From Planctomycetaceae bacterium (GTDB lineage Bacteria > Planctomycetota > Planctomycetia > Pirellulales > Thermoguttaceae), in assembly GCA_015062085.1 (NCBI GenBank), contig SUVI01000101.1:1-15709 (forward strand): DNA of 15,709 nt, in the 5' to 3' direction. How positions within the stretch are numbered: position 1 is the first letter of the stretch; each line of letters starts with the position of its first letter. Below are positions 1 through 6,866 of the stretch, one piece after another. The notes below the pieces were generated by a model. The model did not search any database, was not told where the DNA came from, and worked only from the letters and a program-made list of their open reading frames with translations. Made by a program: the position numbers and the translations under genes.

Positions 1-1908
1 AGCATACGCGCCCGTCGTACCTGCACGACACGCATACTCCCACTGCGCCTCCGTCGGAAGACTCACAGTCAGCCCAAGTTTCTCCGACAGCTTTTCGCAA
101 AAAGATCGGCACTCCTCCCAGCTCACATCGTACATCGGATAATCCGAACCTTCGCCTCTCAACCCCCAAGGCGTATTCGCCTTGTCGTGCTGCTGACGGA
201 TACTCGTGCCCATTACACTCTGCCACATCGCCTGCGTCACTTCCGTCTCAAGCATCCAGAAACCACGCGTAAGCGTCACGCGGTGCTGCGTTTCGTTACT
301 CTCTCGGCCCGGTTCACCACCGACGTAGACGGTCTTCTTTTTCTTAAATATCCAGAATCCCTCTTCGACGGTTTGGGGGACAGGGGCGGGACTCCCCATC
401 ATGAACGACCCCGGAGGACACCACCGGAAAGCGTAATAAATACCGTCGACCTGCCATACCTTGCGCTCGCCGGCCGCAGTTCCAGATGGAAATGTTCCTA
501 AAATGCCGTTCTCCGATGGATCCAAAGGTACTGGTGAATAGTTATTCAACGGTTCCTCTGTATCTTGCGTCATCCGCCACACCCCAAGCGCAGCGGCCGT
601 TGCTCCAAGACCGCCGAGAAGAAAATTACGCCGATTGAAAAGGGGCGGACGGCCGCCGTTCTGTTCTTTTCGCAGGCGCGCATGGGCAAGGCGTTCTGCC
701 TTTTTCTGGGCTTTCAAGGCCGCTTTCTGACGCCGTTTTTCTTCGCGCTGCTGTTTCTTCTGCTGACGGGCAAGAAGACGTTCCGCCGCACGTTTCGCTT
801 TCTCTTTCGCAAGCTGGTCGTTCCGCTCCTTTTGACGTTCCGCCTCCTCTTGCTGTTCCTGCTGCATCTTGCGGTAGATCTCTTCTGCCATTGTATCCAC
901 ATCCGGGACCTGCGTCTCCGCAGTCTGACCGGCGGTGCCTTTTGATGAAAAGCTCGGCACGGAAGAAGAAACGGCCGAAAGCGCATTTACAAACTCCCCG
1001 CACGACTCAAATCGGTCTTTCGGCTCAAAGGAAAGCGCGCGGGTGAGGGCGGCGTTGACGTGGGGGGCGAATTGCAGGGATTGCGGTTTGAAAAGCAGTT
1101 TCTGTCGAGAAATTGCCACCACGTTCCCCGAAAACGGAAGCGAGCCGGTCAGCATTTCGTAGAGGACCGTCGCCAGCGCGTACTGGTCCGTGCGGGCGTT
1201 TTGGCGGGAACCTTCCATCTGCTCCGGGGCCATGTAGCGCGGCGTGCCGGACGTGGAACTGGCCATCATGTCGGTCCGGCTGAACGACTGCGTGTTGGAC
1301 GTCACGTTTTCGGGGCGAATACGCGCCGCGATGCCGAAATCGATCAAAACCGGCGTTTTGCCCATGAACATGATGTTTTGGGGTTTCACGTCACGGTGAA
1401 GGATGCCGTTTCGGTGCGCGAGGTCGAGTGCAGCAGCAAGAGGACCAAAGATCGGAAGGAGAGTTTCAAGAGGGAGGCCGTTTTCGTGTCCAGGCTGGGC
1501 GTTGAACCAATCGGTCAAAGTTCCGCCGTCGGCGTACTTCATGACGAGAAAGTCGCCGAAATTCGGGTCGACGTACCGGCCCAGAAGCGGGCAGATGCTC
1601 GAGTGATTCAGATTTTTCGTGAGGTCAAAAATGCGCCGGACTTCTTTCAGGGCGTTTTCATTTCCGCGGAGTTCCTGCGTCAAAATCTTCAAAACGACGC
1701 GCTGGCTGACCTCGTTTTCCACGAGTTCCTCTGCCAGCCACGTCTGCCCCATCCCGCCCTCGCCGAGCTTCTTTTTCAGGCGGTAATTTTTGAATTTTCC
1801 AAACAAATATCCGTCACACAATTCCCCAAACTGCGCTGGATCGTAGTTCACCTCTTCCGGCGGAAGCATCGTCAATACCGATTCTTCAAAATTCTGACTC
1901 TCACTCAT
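1..1908 (-). CDS. Serine/threonine protein kinase fused to FGE-sulfatase domain (partial, C-terminus beyond window)
   Basis: The frame is open from the ATG at 1908 to the left edge, giving 636 visible residues. The start has GAGG seven bases upstream. Residues about 42-310 form a Hanks-type kinase: glycine loop GEGGMG (49-54), ATP lysine in VVLKIL (K74), catalytic loop HRDVKPQN (171-178), DFG (190-192) and APE (227-229) are all intact, so it should be an active kinase. Residues about 338-415 are a Glu/Lys/Arg/Gln-rich predicted coiled coil. A single hydrophobic segment (about 429-444) follows a twin-arginine-like NRRNFLLGG. From about 485 comes an FGE-sulfatase fold: GSFMMGS, TRGFWMLETEVTQAMW and SLPTEAQWEYACRAG. 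The FGE catalytic cysteines would lie beyond the window, so oxidase activity cannot be judged; many relatives are binding domains. Inferred topology: kinase in the cytoplasm, FGE domain outside, as in a receptor kinase. Confidence 0.93.
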   Translation of the reverse strand, partial: MSESQNFEESVLTMLPPEEVNYDPAQFGELCDGYLFGKFKNYRLKKKLGEGGMGQTWLAEELVENEVSQRVVLKILTQELRGNENALKEVRRIFDLTKNLNHSSICPLLGRYVDPNFGDFLVMKYADGGTLTDWFNAQPGHENGLPLETLLPIFGPLAAALDLAHRNGILHRDVKPQNIMFMGKTPVLIDFGIAARIRPENVTSNTQSFSRTDMMASSTSGTPRYMAPEQMEGSRQNARTDQYALATVLYEMLTGSLPFSGNVVAISRQKLLFKPQSLQFAPHVNAALTRALSFEPKDRFESCGEFVNALSAVSSSVPSFSSKGTAGQTAETQVPDVDTMAEEIYRKMQQEQQEEAERQKERNDQLAKEKAKRAAERLLARQQKKQQREEKRRQKAALKAQKKAERLAHARLRKEQNGGRPPLFNRRNFLLGGLGATAAALGVWRMTQDTEEPLNNYSPVPLDPSENGILGTFPSGTAAGERKVWQVDGIYYAFRWCPPGSFMMGSPAPVPQTVEEGFWIFKKKKTVYVGGEPGRESNETQHRVTLTRGFWMLETEVTQAMWQSVMGTSIRQQHDKANTPWGLRGEGSDYPMYDVSWEECRSFCEKLSEKLGLTVSLPTEAQWEYACRAGTTGAYA

Positions 1909-1949
1909 TTTTTGGCCTCAAATTTTGGTAAACAAACATGAATGATTGG

Positions 1950-1977
1950 ATTTTACCTGATTTTCAAAAAGATTCAA
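1950..1977 (-). promoter_or_regulatory. Promoter of the kinase-FGE gene
   Basis: On the minus strand TTGAAT (1977-1972) and TAAAAT (1955-1950) are separated by 16 bp. The predicted transcript starts near 1943 and leaves a leader of about 35 nt before the ATG. It lies just downstream of the terminator of the preceding minus-strand gene, so the kinase is probably its own transcription unit. Confidence 0.6.
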
Positions 1978-2004
1978 GGGGGAGGCACGGTGTTTTTAAT
2001 TTAA

Positions 2005-2044
2005 AATAGAAAAACAGGATGGAGTTTGAGGTCCATCCTGTTTT
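2005..2044 (-). terminator. Rho-independent terminator of the TolC-like gene
   Basis: A perfect 13-bp stem, AAAACAGGATGGA (2011-2023) with its complement at 2032-2044, encloses an 8-nt loop. Read on the minus strand it is followed by a T-rich tail (TTTTTCTATTTT), 22 bases beyond the TAG stop at 2067. It separates the efflux gene from the kinase gene on the same strand. Confidence 0.9.
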
Positions 2045-2066
2045 GAAGAGCACAAAGGGTAGAAGA

Positions 2067-4475
2067 CTAAGGGATCAGGACGCTTCTTCCAGTCTGACCC
2101 GAGATCGGAGCCAGTTCTGCACTTCCAGGAAGAACGACGCTTCCGGGATTCACGACATCCAGTTTCCCGCGGTCCACCCAGCATCCGGAACCGTCAAGCT
2201 GGAAGATCCCCAGGGAGATCTCGATCCCCATTCGGCAAGTCTCGAATCCGATCCAGCTTTCGACGAACGTGTTCTGCGCGGAAAGGAGCGAGTTGAGCGC
2301 GTCGATCAAATCACGGGCAAAGGAGTCTCCGAACTGAGAGGTCTGGTTCGGTTTCGGCGGCTGGAGAAGCTGGAGGTTCGCCTGGTCCACTCGATTCATG
2401 GCGACGAAGACCGAAATACGTCGCAGCTCGAAATTCAGCTGAGCGACCTGGACCTGACGGACAAGCGTTCGAATGTTTTTATGTACGGAATCTTCGTAGT
2501 GGAGATACTCACGACGCGCACGGTCGTAGGAAATGAGTGTCTCGACGTAATTGTTCCGTTCCATTCTCCGGTCGACCGGTGTGTCGACGCTCAATCCAAG
2601 AGAGAGTGTGGAATTCTTATGCGAGTTTTCCAGCCCGCTCTGGACGTTTGCCGTCACAGTCATGTCGCTTTTCAGAGCATTCGCGGCGATCTCGATCTTT
2701 CTCCATCGATCCACCAGTGCCGTTCGTGCGTTCATCCAGTCAAGACGGTTTTCGCGAGCAACGTCCAGTGCGTGCACCTCGTCGATCTCCACCGGCGTCA
2801 GGACGACCGCATCAAGACGCGCACGCGCCTGAAGCATCGACATATCGAGGAGTTTGCTGTTGAACTGGTCCATCCAAAGATCAAGTTCCGCCGCGCTTCC
2901 GGAGGCCTGGACTTTGTGCAGCGAATCTTCGATGTCAGCCATCCGGTCCTTGAAGAGCAGGTAGTCTTCTCCGAGCTTCTGAACACGGTCGCGGAAGAGC
3001 TTCGGATCAATGGCGGTTTTGTCAACTTCGCCGCTGAGGACTTCCGGACGCTGCGCGAGCCTGCGGAGTGCCGCGATGCGTTTCGGATAGGCTTTCCGAA
3101 GGTTCACGAAATCCTGATCGATATTCTTGCAGAAGTCACGCATTTGGATGACCTGCGCCTCAAGTTTCGCAATCGTGTCCTCAAAGGAAGTGTGTCCGTT
3201 TCGCAGATCGCACTGGTAATCGGCAAGCAGATCGCGCATTTCGGTGACTTCCGGGGACATGAGGATGAACGGCTCAAGCATTTTGTCATGCACAGTCGCA
3301 TTGATTCCCGGCGGCAGTCCGAGGACCATTTTGTACTGGTCAAGCGAGTTCTTGTAACGATTCTCCGCCGTCATGAGATTGATCTGAGCGCTAAGGAGCG
3401 ACTGACGCGTCTGGTCGACCTGCGTACGGTCAAGACGGTCCGCCTCGTAAAGCGCTTCCATGCGGTCCATACTGTACTGGAGGTCCGAGACGTTCTGTCT
3501 CTGGTTTGCGAGTTCCAGCTGCGTGTAGATCAGTCCGTAGAGATTTCCGGCACTGCTTATGGTTCCTTCAACGCCTGGGATCGAAACGCTTCCGCCGCTT
3601 CCAGGTGTCGAGATGCCGATCCCGCCAACCATGACGTTCACGTAAAATCCCTGACGGTAGCGTTCCATCTCGCGCAGGTTGCAGATGAATGCGCGTTCCG
3701 TCTGCGTGAGGTTCTCAAGAGCGTAAGCTCTGCCGTAGTTACGCAGAAGAGGCTGGATGAACGACATATTGAGCAGCGTGGTGGAGATGCCGGAGGAATC
3801 GGAACTTCCGCCGCAGGTCCAAACGATCGAGTTCGCGATATTTGCCGCGAACGTTCCGCCGAGTGCCGTGTATTTCGACCCGCCCGCGTCGACCGAATTC
3901 AGCTCAACGTTCCCCGTTCCGCGAAATGCAGTGTCATAATACGCACCGCCGCCCAGGGAGTAGTGCACATCAAAATCGTAGCGGTTCAGCGAGACTCGAA
4001 GTGCCGAGAGATAAATATTCTCCATGGCGCTCTGATAGTCGGGGGAGTTTACCAGTGCGATCTGAATGGCAGTCTGGCGGTTCAGAAGGACATTCCCCTC
4101 AGCATCACGCGGCAGACTCGCCTGCCAGTTCGGATTTTCGACAGAGTCGATCACTCCATTTTTCGTCCAGCCATCCCACCCTTTTTTGCCGTAAACGCAC
4201 CGCATCATCGTATGCGCCGTCGCATCATCCTGCGGCATCGGCTGATTGTCGCGGTCGTACGGAAGATAAAAACGCGAATTCGGCGACGTATCGAAACGGT
4301 AATCCGTCATCGAAAGTCCCGGAAACTGACACTTTTTCTCCTGCACGATCTGCTGAACGTCCGTATTCGCCTGCTGACGCCAGTACTGCCGCTGGCATCC
4401 GCAAAGAACACAAAGGACACTCAGGGTCAAAATCCCTGAAAGTATACCCAACTGCTTGTTGCTGAAAGAACCCAT
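2067..4475 (-). CDS. TolC-like outer-membrane efflux lipoprotein with large central insertion
   Basis: The product has 802 residues. AAGGA sits seven bases before the ATG. A lipoprotein signal (hydrophobic 9-24) ends in a lipobox-like LCGC, making C27 the probable lipidated residue. Two helical TolC-type halves can be seen: about 130-400, with RQTAIQIALVNSPDYQSA near its start, FIQPLLRNYGRA at 239-250 and YKMVLGLPPG at 381-390; and about 560-760, with LDVARENRLDWMNARTALVD near its start and SLLSAQNTFVESW near its end. Between them, residues about 400-555 are an extra, mostly helical segment. Usual TolC/OEP proteins have about 420-500 residues, so this is exceptionally long. The expected role is the outer-membrane duct of a tripartite exporter, but no pump or adaptor gene is adjacent, so the substrate is unknown. 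The family is well supported; the role of the insertion is not. Confidence 0.88.
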   Translation of the reverse strand: MGSFSNKQLGILSGILTLSVLCVLCGCQRQYWRQQANTDVQQIVQEKKCQFPGLSMTDYRFDTSPNSRFYLPYDRDNQPMPQDDATAHTMMRCVYGKKGWDGWTKNGVIDSVENPNWQASLPRDAEGNVLLNRQTAIQIALVNSPDYQSAMENIYLSALRVSLNRYDFDVHYSLGGGAYYDTAFRGTGNVELNSVDAGGSKYTALGGTFAANIANSIVWTCGGSSDSSGISTTLLNMSFIQPLLRNYGRAYALENLTQTERAFICNLREMERYRQGFYVNVMVGGIGISTPGSGGSVSIPGVEGTISSAGNLYGLIYTQLELANQRQNVSDLQYSMDRMEALYEADRLDRTQVDQTRQSLLSAQINLMTAENRYKNSLDQYKMVLGLPPGINATVHDKMLEPFILMSPEVTEMRDLLADYQCDLRNGHTSFEDTIAKLEAQVIQMRDFCKNIDQDFVNLRKAYPKRIAALRRLAQRPEVLSGEVDKTAIDPKLFRDRVQKLGEDYLLFKDRMADIEDSLHKVQASGSAAELDLWMDQFNSKLLDMSMLQARARLDAVVLTPVEIDEVHALDVARENRLDWMNARTALVDRWRKIEIAANALKSDMTVTANVQSGLENSHKNSTLSLGLSVDTPVDRRMERNNYVETLISYDRARREYLHYEDSVHKNIRTLVRQVQVAQLNFELRRISVFVAMNRVDQANLQLLQPPKPNQTSQFGDSFARDLIDALNSLLSAQNTFVESWIGFETCRMGIEISLGIFQLDGSGCWVDRGKLDVVNPGSVVLPGSAELAPISGQTGRSVLIP

Positions 4476-4482
4476 TGTTCAT

Positions 4483-4950
4483 TCCTTATGCGAATCATTG
4501 ATTTTTTCTTTTCGTTTTTCATGGGTAGGGGCGTATGAAAAACCACTGAACCGAATACTGGTACCCGGTGTTTTGGATTCATCGACAGACAAATAGACAA
4601 ACTTTAACGATTATCCGGTTTTTTTTGAAAGTATGAATATTTACATTTTTGAGGGATATGCCAATACTTCCCCAAACAGAAAAAATGACCAATATTCCAC
4701 TTAAACGAGTCAGGAAAGGAAAGAATTTTAACTTTTTTTAAGAAAAAATGAAAATTTAAACGGCGCAACTGTTGACATTACGTAACTATTAAGTATACTA
4801 AAGAACAGAGGAACGAGAAACTGTTTTTTCAGAAACTCGCGTTCACTGAAAATTTGGTATTGCGTTTTTTTTAATGATTTGGTAAATTGACAAGTGATTT
4901 TGTTTCAGAGTTTTCCCATAACGGAAATTTTCCAATTGGAGGGTCAGCCC
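4483..4950. other. AT-rich intergenic region between divergent genes
   Basis: The region separates the efflux gene (leftward) from the His-rich protein gene (rightward). It holds a strong rightward promoter (own entry). For the leftward gene the best guess is TTCATA (4637-4632) and GATAAT (4615-4610) with a 16-bp spacer, which is weak. The rightward leader (about 4806-4950) contains an imperfect hairpin at 4811-4845, a short palindrome GGAAATTTTCC (4923-4933) and CCAATTGG, which overlaps the first bases of the ribosome-binding site and could mask it. No coding frame with plausible codon use was seen. Confidence 0.5.
4772..4799 (+). promoter_or_regulatory. Strong sigma70-type promoter for the His-rich protein gene
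   Basis: A perfect TTGACA (4772-4777) and TATACT (4794-4799), one mismatch from consensus, are separated by 16 bp. The transcript should begin near 4806, giving an untranslated leader of about 145 nt. It is the closest to consensus of the promoters seen here, which suggests high expression. Confidence 0.8.
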
Positions 4951-5259
4951 ATGAAAAGAATGCTTTTTCTGTTGATCGCATGTGCCGCGTTTTTCATGAT
5001 GTCGGCAAATGAGACAGAGGCGCAGGTCTCGGTGCAGATCGGCATCGGTGCGCGTCCGTACTATGATGGCTACTACACGCCGTATTATTACGCTCCGGGA
5101 CCTCGCTACGTGCATATCGTGCCGCCTCCGCCGCCGCACGTGTATCACCGACCGCCGCACGTGTATCACCGTCCGCCGCATCACCACCCGGCTCCGCCGC
5201 CCCCGCGTCACCACCATCCCCCGCATCATCACCATCGCCCGCCGCATCACCATCGTTGA
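4951..5259 (+). CDS. Small secreted His/Pro/Tyr-rich protein
   Basis: The product has 102 residues. The start at 4951 is chosen because GGAGGG lies seven bases upstream and the protein then begins with a canonical signal peptide (MKRMLFLLIACAAFFMM, probable cleavage after about residue 24). An upstream ATG at 4894 would spoil the signal peptide. The mature part opens with a Tyr-rich stretch (PYYDGYYTPYYYAPGPRY) and continues as Pro/His clusters, with 18 histidines after residue 53 and two consecutive PPHVYHR units encoded by a 21-bp direct repeat (5131-5151, 5152-5172). No catalytic domain is recognised. His clusters of this kind often bind Ni, Zn or Cu, so a metal-binding or envelope structural role is possible but inferred. 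It has its own promoter and terminator. Confidence 0.82.
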   Translation: MKRMLFLLIACAAFFMMSANETEAQVSVQIGIGARPYYDGYYTPYYYAPGPRYVHIVPPPPPHVYHRPPHVYHRPPHHHPAPPPPRHHHPPHHHHRPPHHHR

Positions 5260-5322
5260 TCTTGCGATCTTGATCATGAGTGAATACAGTGACGCGCAAG
5301 AGTGAGTGCGCATGGAAAAACG

Positions 5323-5360
5323 GAAAGATCCAGCCTCCATGACTGGGTCTTTCTTTTTTT
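5323..5360 (+). terminator. Rho-independent terminator of the His-rich protein gene
   Basis: GAAAGATCCAG (5323-5333) pairs with CTGGGTCTTTC (5343-5353), an 11-bp stem with one G-U pair and a 9-nt loop, followed directly by seven T residues. Confidence 0.9.
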
Positions 5361-5393
5361 ACGAAATATTTCATCGACTGGCAGGATATACTC

Positions 5394-5422
5394 TTGACGC
5401 TTCGTTCCATTTCTGTTAAAAT
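5394..5422 (+). promoter_or_regulatory. Promoter of the SDR gene
   Basis: TTGACG (5394-5399) and TAAAAT (5417-5422) are separated by the ideal 17 bp. Transcription should begin near 5429, about 45 nt before the ATG. The promoter follows the preceding terminator directly. Confidence 0.75.
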
Positions 5423-5472
5423 AGAGAGTGAGATGAAGAAAATGAGTGATCTTCCACTTTCAAGGAGATTTT

Positions 5473-6411
5473 ATGGAAAAATCAGTAAAACTTTTTGATC
5501 TAACAGGCAAAAAAGCAGTCGTAACAGGCGGTTCGATCGGTATCGGACGCGGATATGCGACGGCACTGGCAATGGCGGGCGCGGACGTCGCCATCGTGAA
5601 CCGGGACGAAAAGACCGGCGCAAAGACAGCTGCGGAACTCGCGGAAACGTACGGAGTCGATTCGTTTTGTATTCCGTGCGACGTAACGGATCCCGTTCAG
5701 GTCAACTCCATGATGGACGAGGCCGTGAAACGTCTCGGCAAGCTGGATATTGCGGTAAATAATGCGGGGATCGCACTTCTCGGAGCGGATGAGAATGTGC
5801 CTCCGGAAGACTGGAAAAAGGTCATGGACGTAAACGTTTCCGGAATGTTCTACTGTTGTCAGGCGGCGGGAAAGGTCTTCATCCAGCAGAGGAACGGCGG
5901 AAAGATCGTAAACACAGCCTCTATGTCGGCGCGTATCTGCAACTGTAATGCGTCGTACAATGCGAGTAAAGCCGCCGTCGTACAGCTCACACGAATGCTG
6001 GCGGCCGAGTGGGGACAGTACAATATTAATGTCAACTGCCTGAGTCCCAGCTATATTCTGACGCCGATGCACGCCTCTTCGCCTTTGAAACTGCGCGAAC
6101 GGATCCGAGAACTCACACCGCTGGGACACGTTCAGCGCGTTGAAGACCTTTACGGTCCACTGATCTTTCTGGCGTCCGAGGCGTCCAATTACGTGACCGG
6201 CACAGAATTGCTCGTGGACGGAGGGCACACGCTCAACAGCTGGCTCGTACCTCTGAAGCGGGCACTCCCGCCGCGAGTCTCACCGCAGGAAGAAGTCGTT
6301 CAGCTCAAGCATGACCTTGATCTTCTCGAAATTCCGTATGATGAAAACGGGATCAACGAATCGCTTCACCCCAACATGGCAGAGGCTTTTGGCGCAATGT
6401 TCGGTACTTAA
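5473..6411 (+). CDS. Short-chain dehydrogenase/reductase (classical SDR)
   Basis: The product has 312 residues. The start is fixed by AAGGAG five bases upstream of 5473; an upstream ATG at 5446 would overlap this site. Visible SDR elements are the cofactor loop TGGSIGIG (18-25), acidic D70 in CDVTD, NNAG (96-99), the N121 region (DVNVSG), and the active-site residues S150, Y162 and K166 (YNASK). VTGTELLVDGGHTL (241-254) is the typical C-terminal strand. About 55 further residues follow, longer than the usual 250-residue SDR, and resemble tails of polyol/sugar dehydrogenases. Sequence feel suggests an NAD(P)-dependent sugar, polyol or gluconate oxidoreductase, but the substrate cannot be assigned. 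It is a single-gene unit in the cytoplasm. Confidence 0.92.
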   Translation: MEKSVKLFDLTGKKAVVTGGSIGIGRGYATALAMAGADVAIVNRDEKTGAKTAAELAETYGVDSFCIPCDVTDPVQVNSMMDEAVKRLGKLDIAVNNAGIALLGADENVPPEDWKKVMDVNVSGMFYCCQAAGKVFIQQRNGGKIVNTASMSARICNCNASYNASKAAVVQLTRMLAAEWGQYNINVNCLSPSYILTPMHASSPLKLRERIRELTPLGHVQRVEDLYGPLIFLASEASNYVTGTELLVDGGHTLNSWLVPLKRALPPRVSPQEEVVQLKHDLDLLEIPYDENGINESLHPNMAEAFGAMFGT

Positions 6412-6465
6412 GTCGAGTCGTAAATCGTGCAAAAATGAAGTTTATCCGGTAACAGCGTATCGAGT

Positions 6466-6660
6466 CCACCGCAGAAAACACAGTAGAACGGTAAAAACAC
6501 ACTGAAAAGAAGAAAATGTTTCCAGACGCGAATTTCACGGAAACACGAAAAAACGCAAATGGATTTTAAAAAATCAAAAATTGTTTGAGCCGTCCATTTT
6601 TCACTGCTTTTTACACTAAAATCAGTGTGTCTCTATACGTTTTCTGTGTCTTCAGTGGTG
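6466..6660. repeat. Palindromic intergenic element, copy A
   Basis: The ends are imperfect inverted repeats: CCACCGCAGAAAACACAG at the left against the complement of CTGTGTCTTCAGTGGTG at the right, with a second ACACAC/GTGTGT pair inside. The core at 6522-6580 matches 8379-8438 in the same orientation with about 8 differences in 60 positions. No open frame of note. It resembles the widespread bacterial intergenic sequences of the 'ACCACAGAGAACACAGAGA' type. It could be a non-autonomous mobile or REP-like element. Confidence 0.65.
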
Positions 6661-6683
6661 AAACTGGTACGCAGTTTCCGGAT

Positions 6684-6735
6684 GAACTATTTTCAACTAT
6701 TTTCAACTATTTTCAACTATTTTCAACTATTTTTA
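6684..6735. repeat. 10-bp tandem repeat (TTTCAACTAT)
   Basis: Four exact units of TTTCAACTAT occupy 6691-6730, with partial units on both sides (AACTAT before, TTTTAA after). The array lies just right of palindromic element A. One repeat unit equals about one helical turn, so all units face the same side of the DNA. Confidence 0.9.
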
Positions 6736-6821
6736 ATTGTCATTTTGCGAATTTCGTATCTTTTCGCATTTCTCGTATTCCCAATTCCGTATCTTTCAGT
6801 GGCACTCTTCGGTTTCAGGGT

Positions 6822-6845
6822 AAAAATGCGGCTTGAGCCGGCATA
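6822..6845 (-). terminator. Probable terminator of the MFS gene
   Basis: On the minus strand a hairpin with CGGC/GCCG as its inner stem, a 4-nt loop and flanking ATG/CAT pairs (one bulge) is followed by ATTTTTA. It lies about 25 bases after the TGA stop at 6867. Confidence 0.55.
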
Positions 6846-6866
6846 TGCTGCCGAATGGCCCTGATC

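Larger units (their letters stand above)
6412..6866. other. Repeat-rich intergenic region between convergent SDR and MFS genes
   Basis: Both flanking genes end here. The region contains one copy of a palindromic dispersed element, a 10-bp tandem repeat, a leftward terminator (own entries) and, at about 6742-6800, degenerate TTTCGTATCTTTT-like repeats. No clear rightward terminator for the SDR gene was found, and no plausible coding frame. Confidence 0.6.

Noticed and set aside
1060..1941. 293-codon plus-strand frame opposite the kinase
   Set aside because: Antisense shadow of the kinase, which has every catalytic motif intact.
2019..4439. 806-codon open frame on the plus strand opposite the TolC-like gene
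   Set aside because: The translation has no recognisable domain and is Arg/His/Val-rich, as expected for the antisense of a codon-biased gene. The minus-strand product has a lipoprotein signal, ribosome site, terminator and a clear family.
4887..4892. Second perfect TTGACA upstream of the His-rich gene
   Set aside because: No -10-like hexamer at 15-19 bp; the next candidate is 24 bp away.
5500..6228. 242-codon minus-strand frame opposite the SDR gene
   Set aside because: The SDR has all family motifs; the antisense translation has none.
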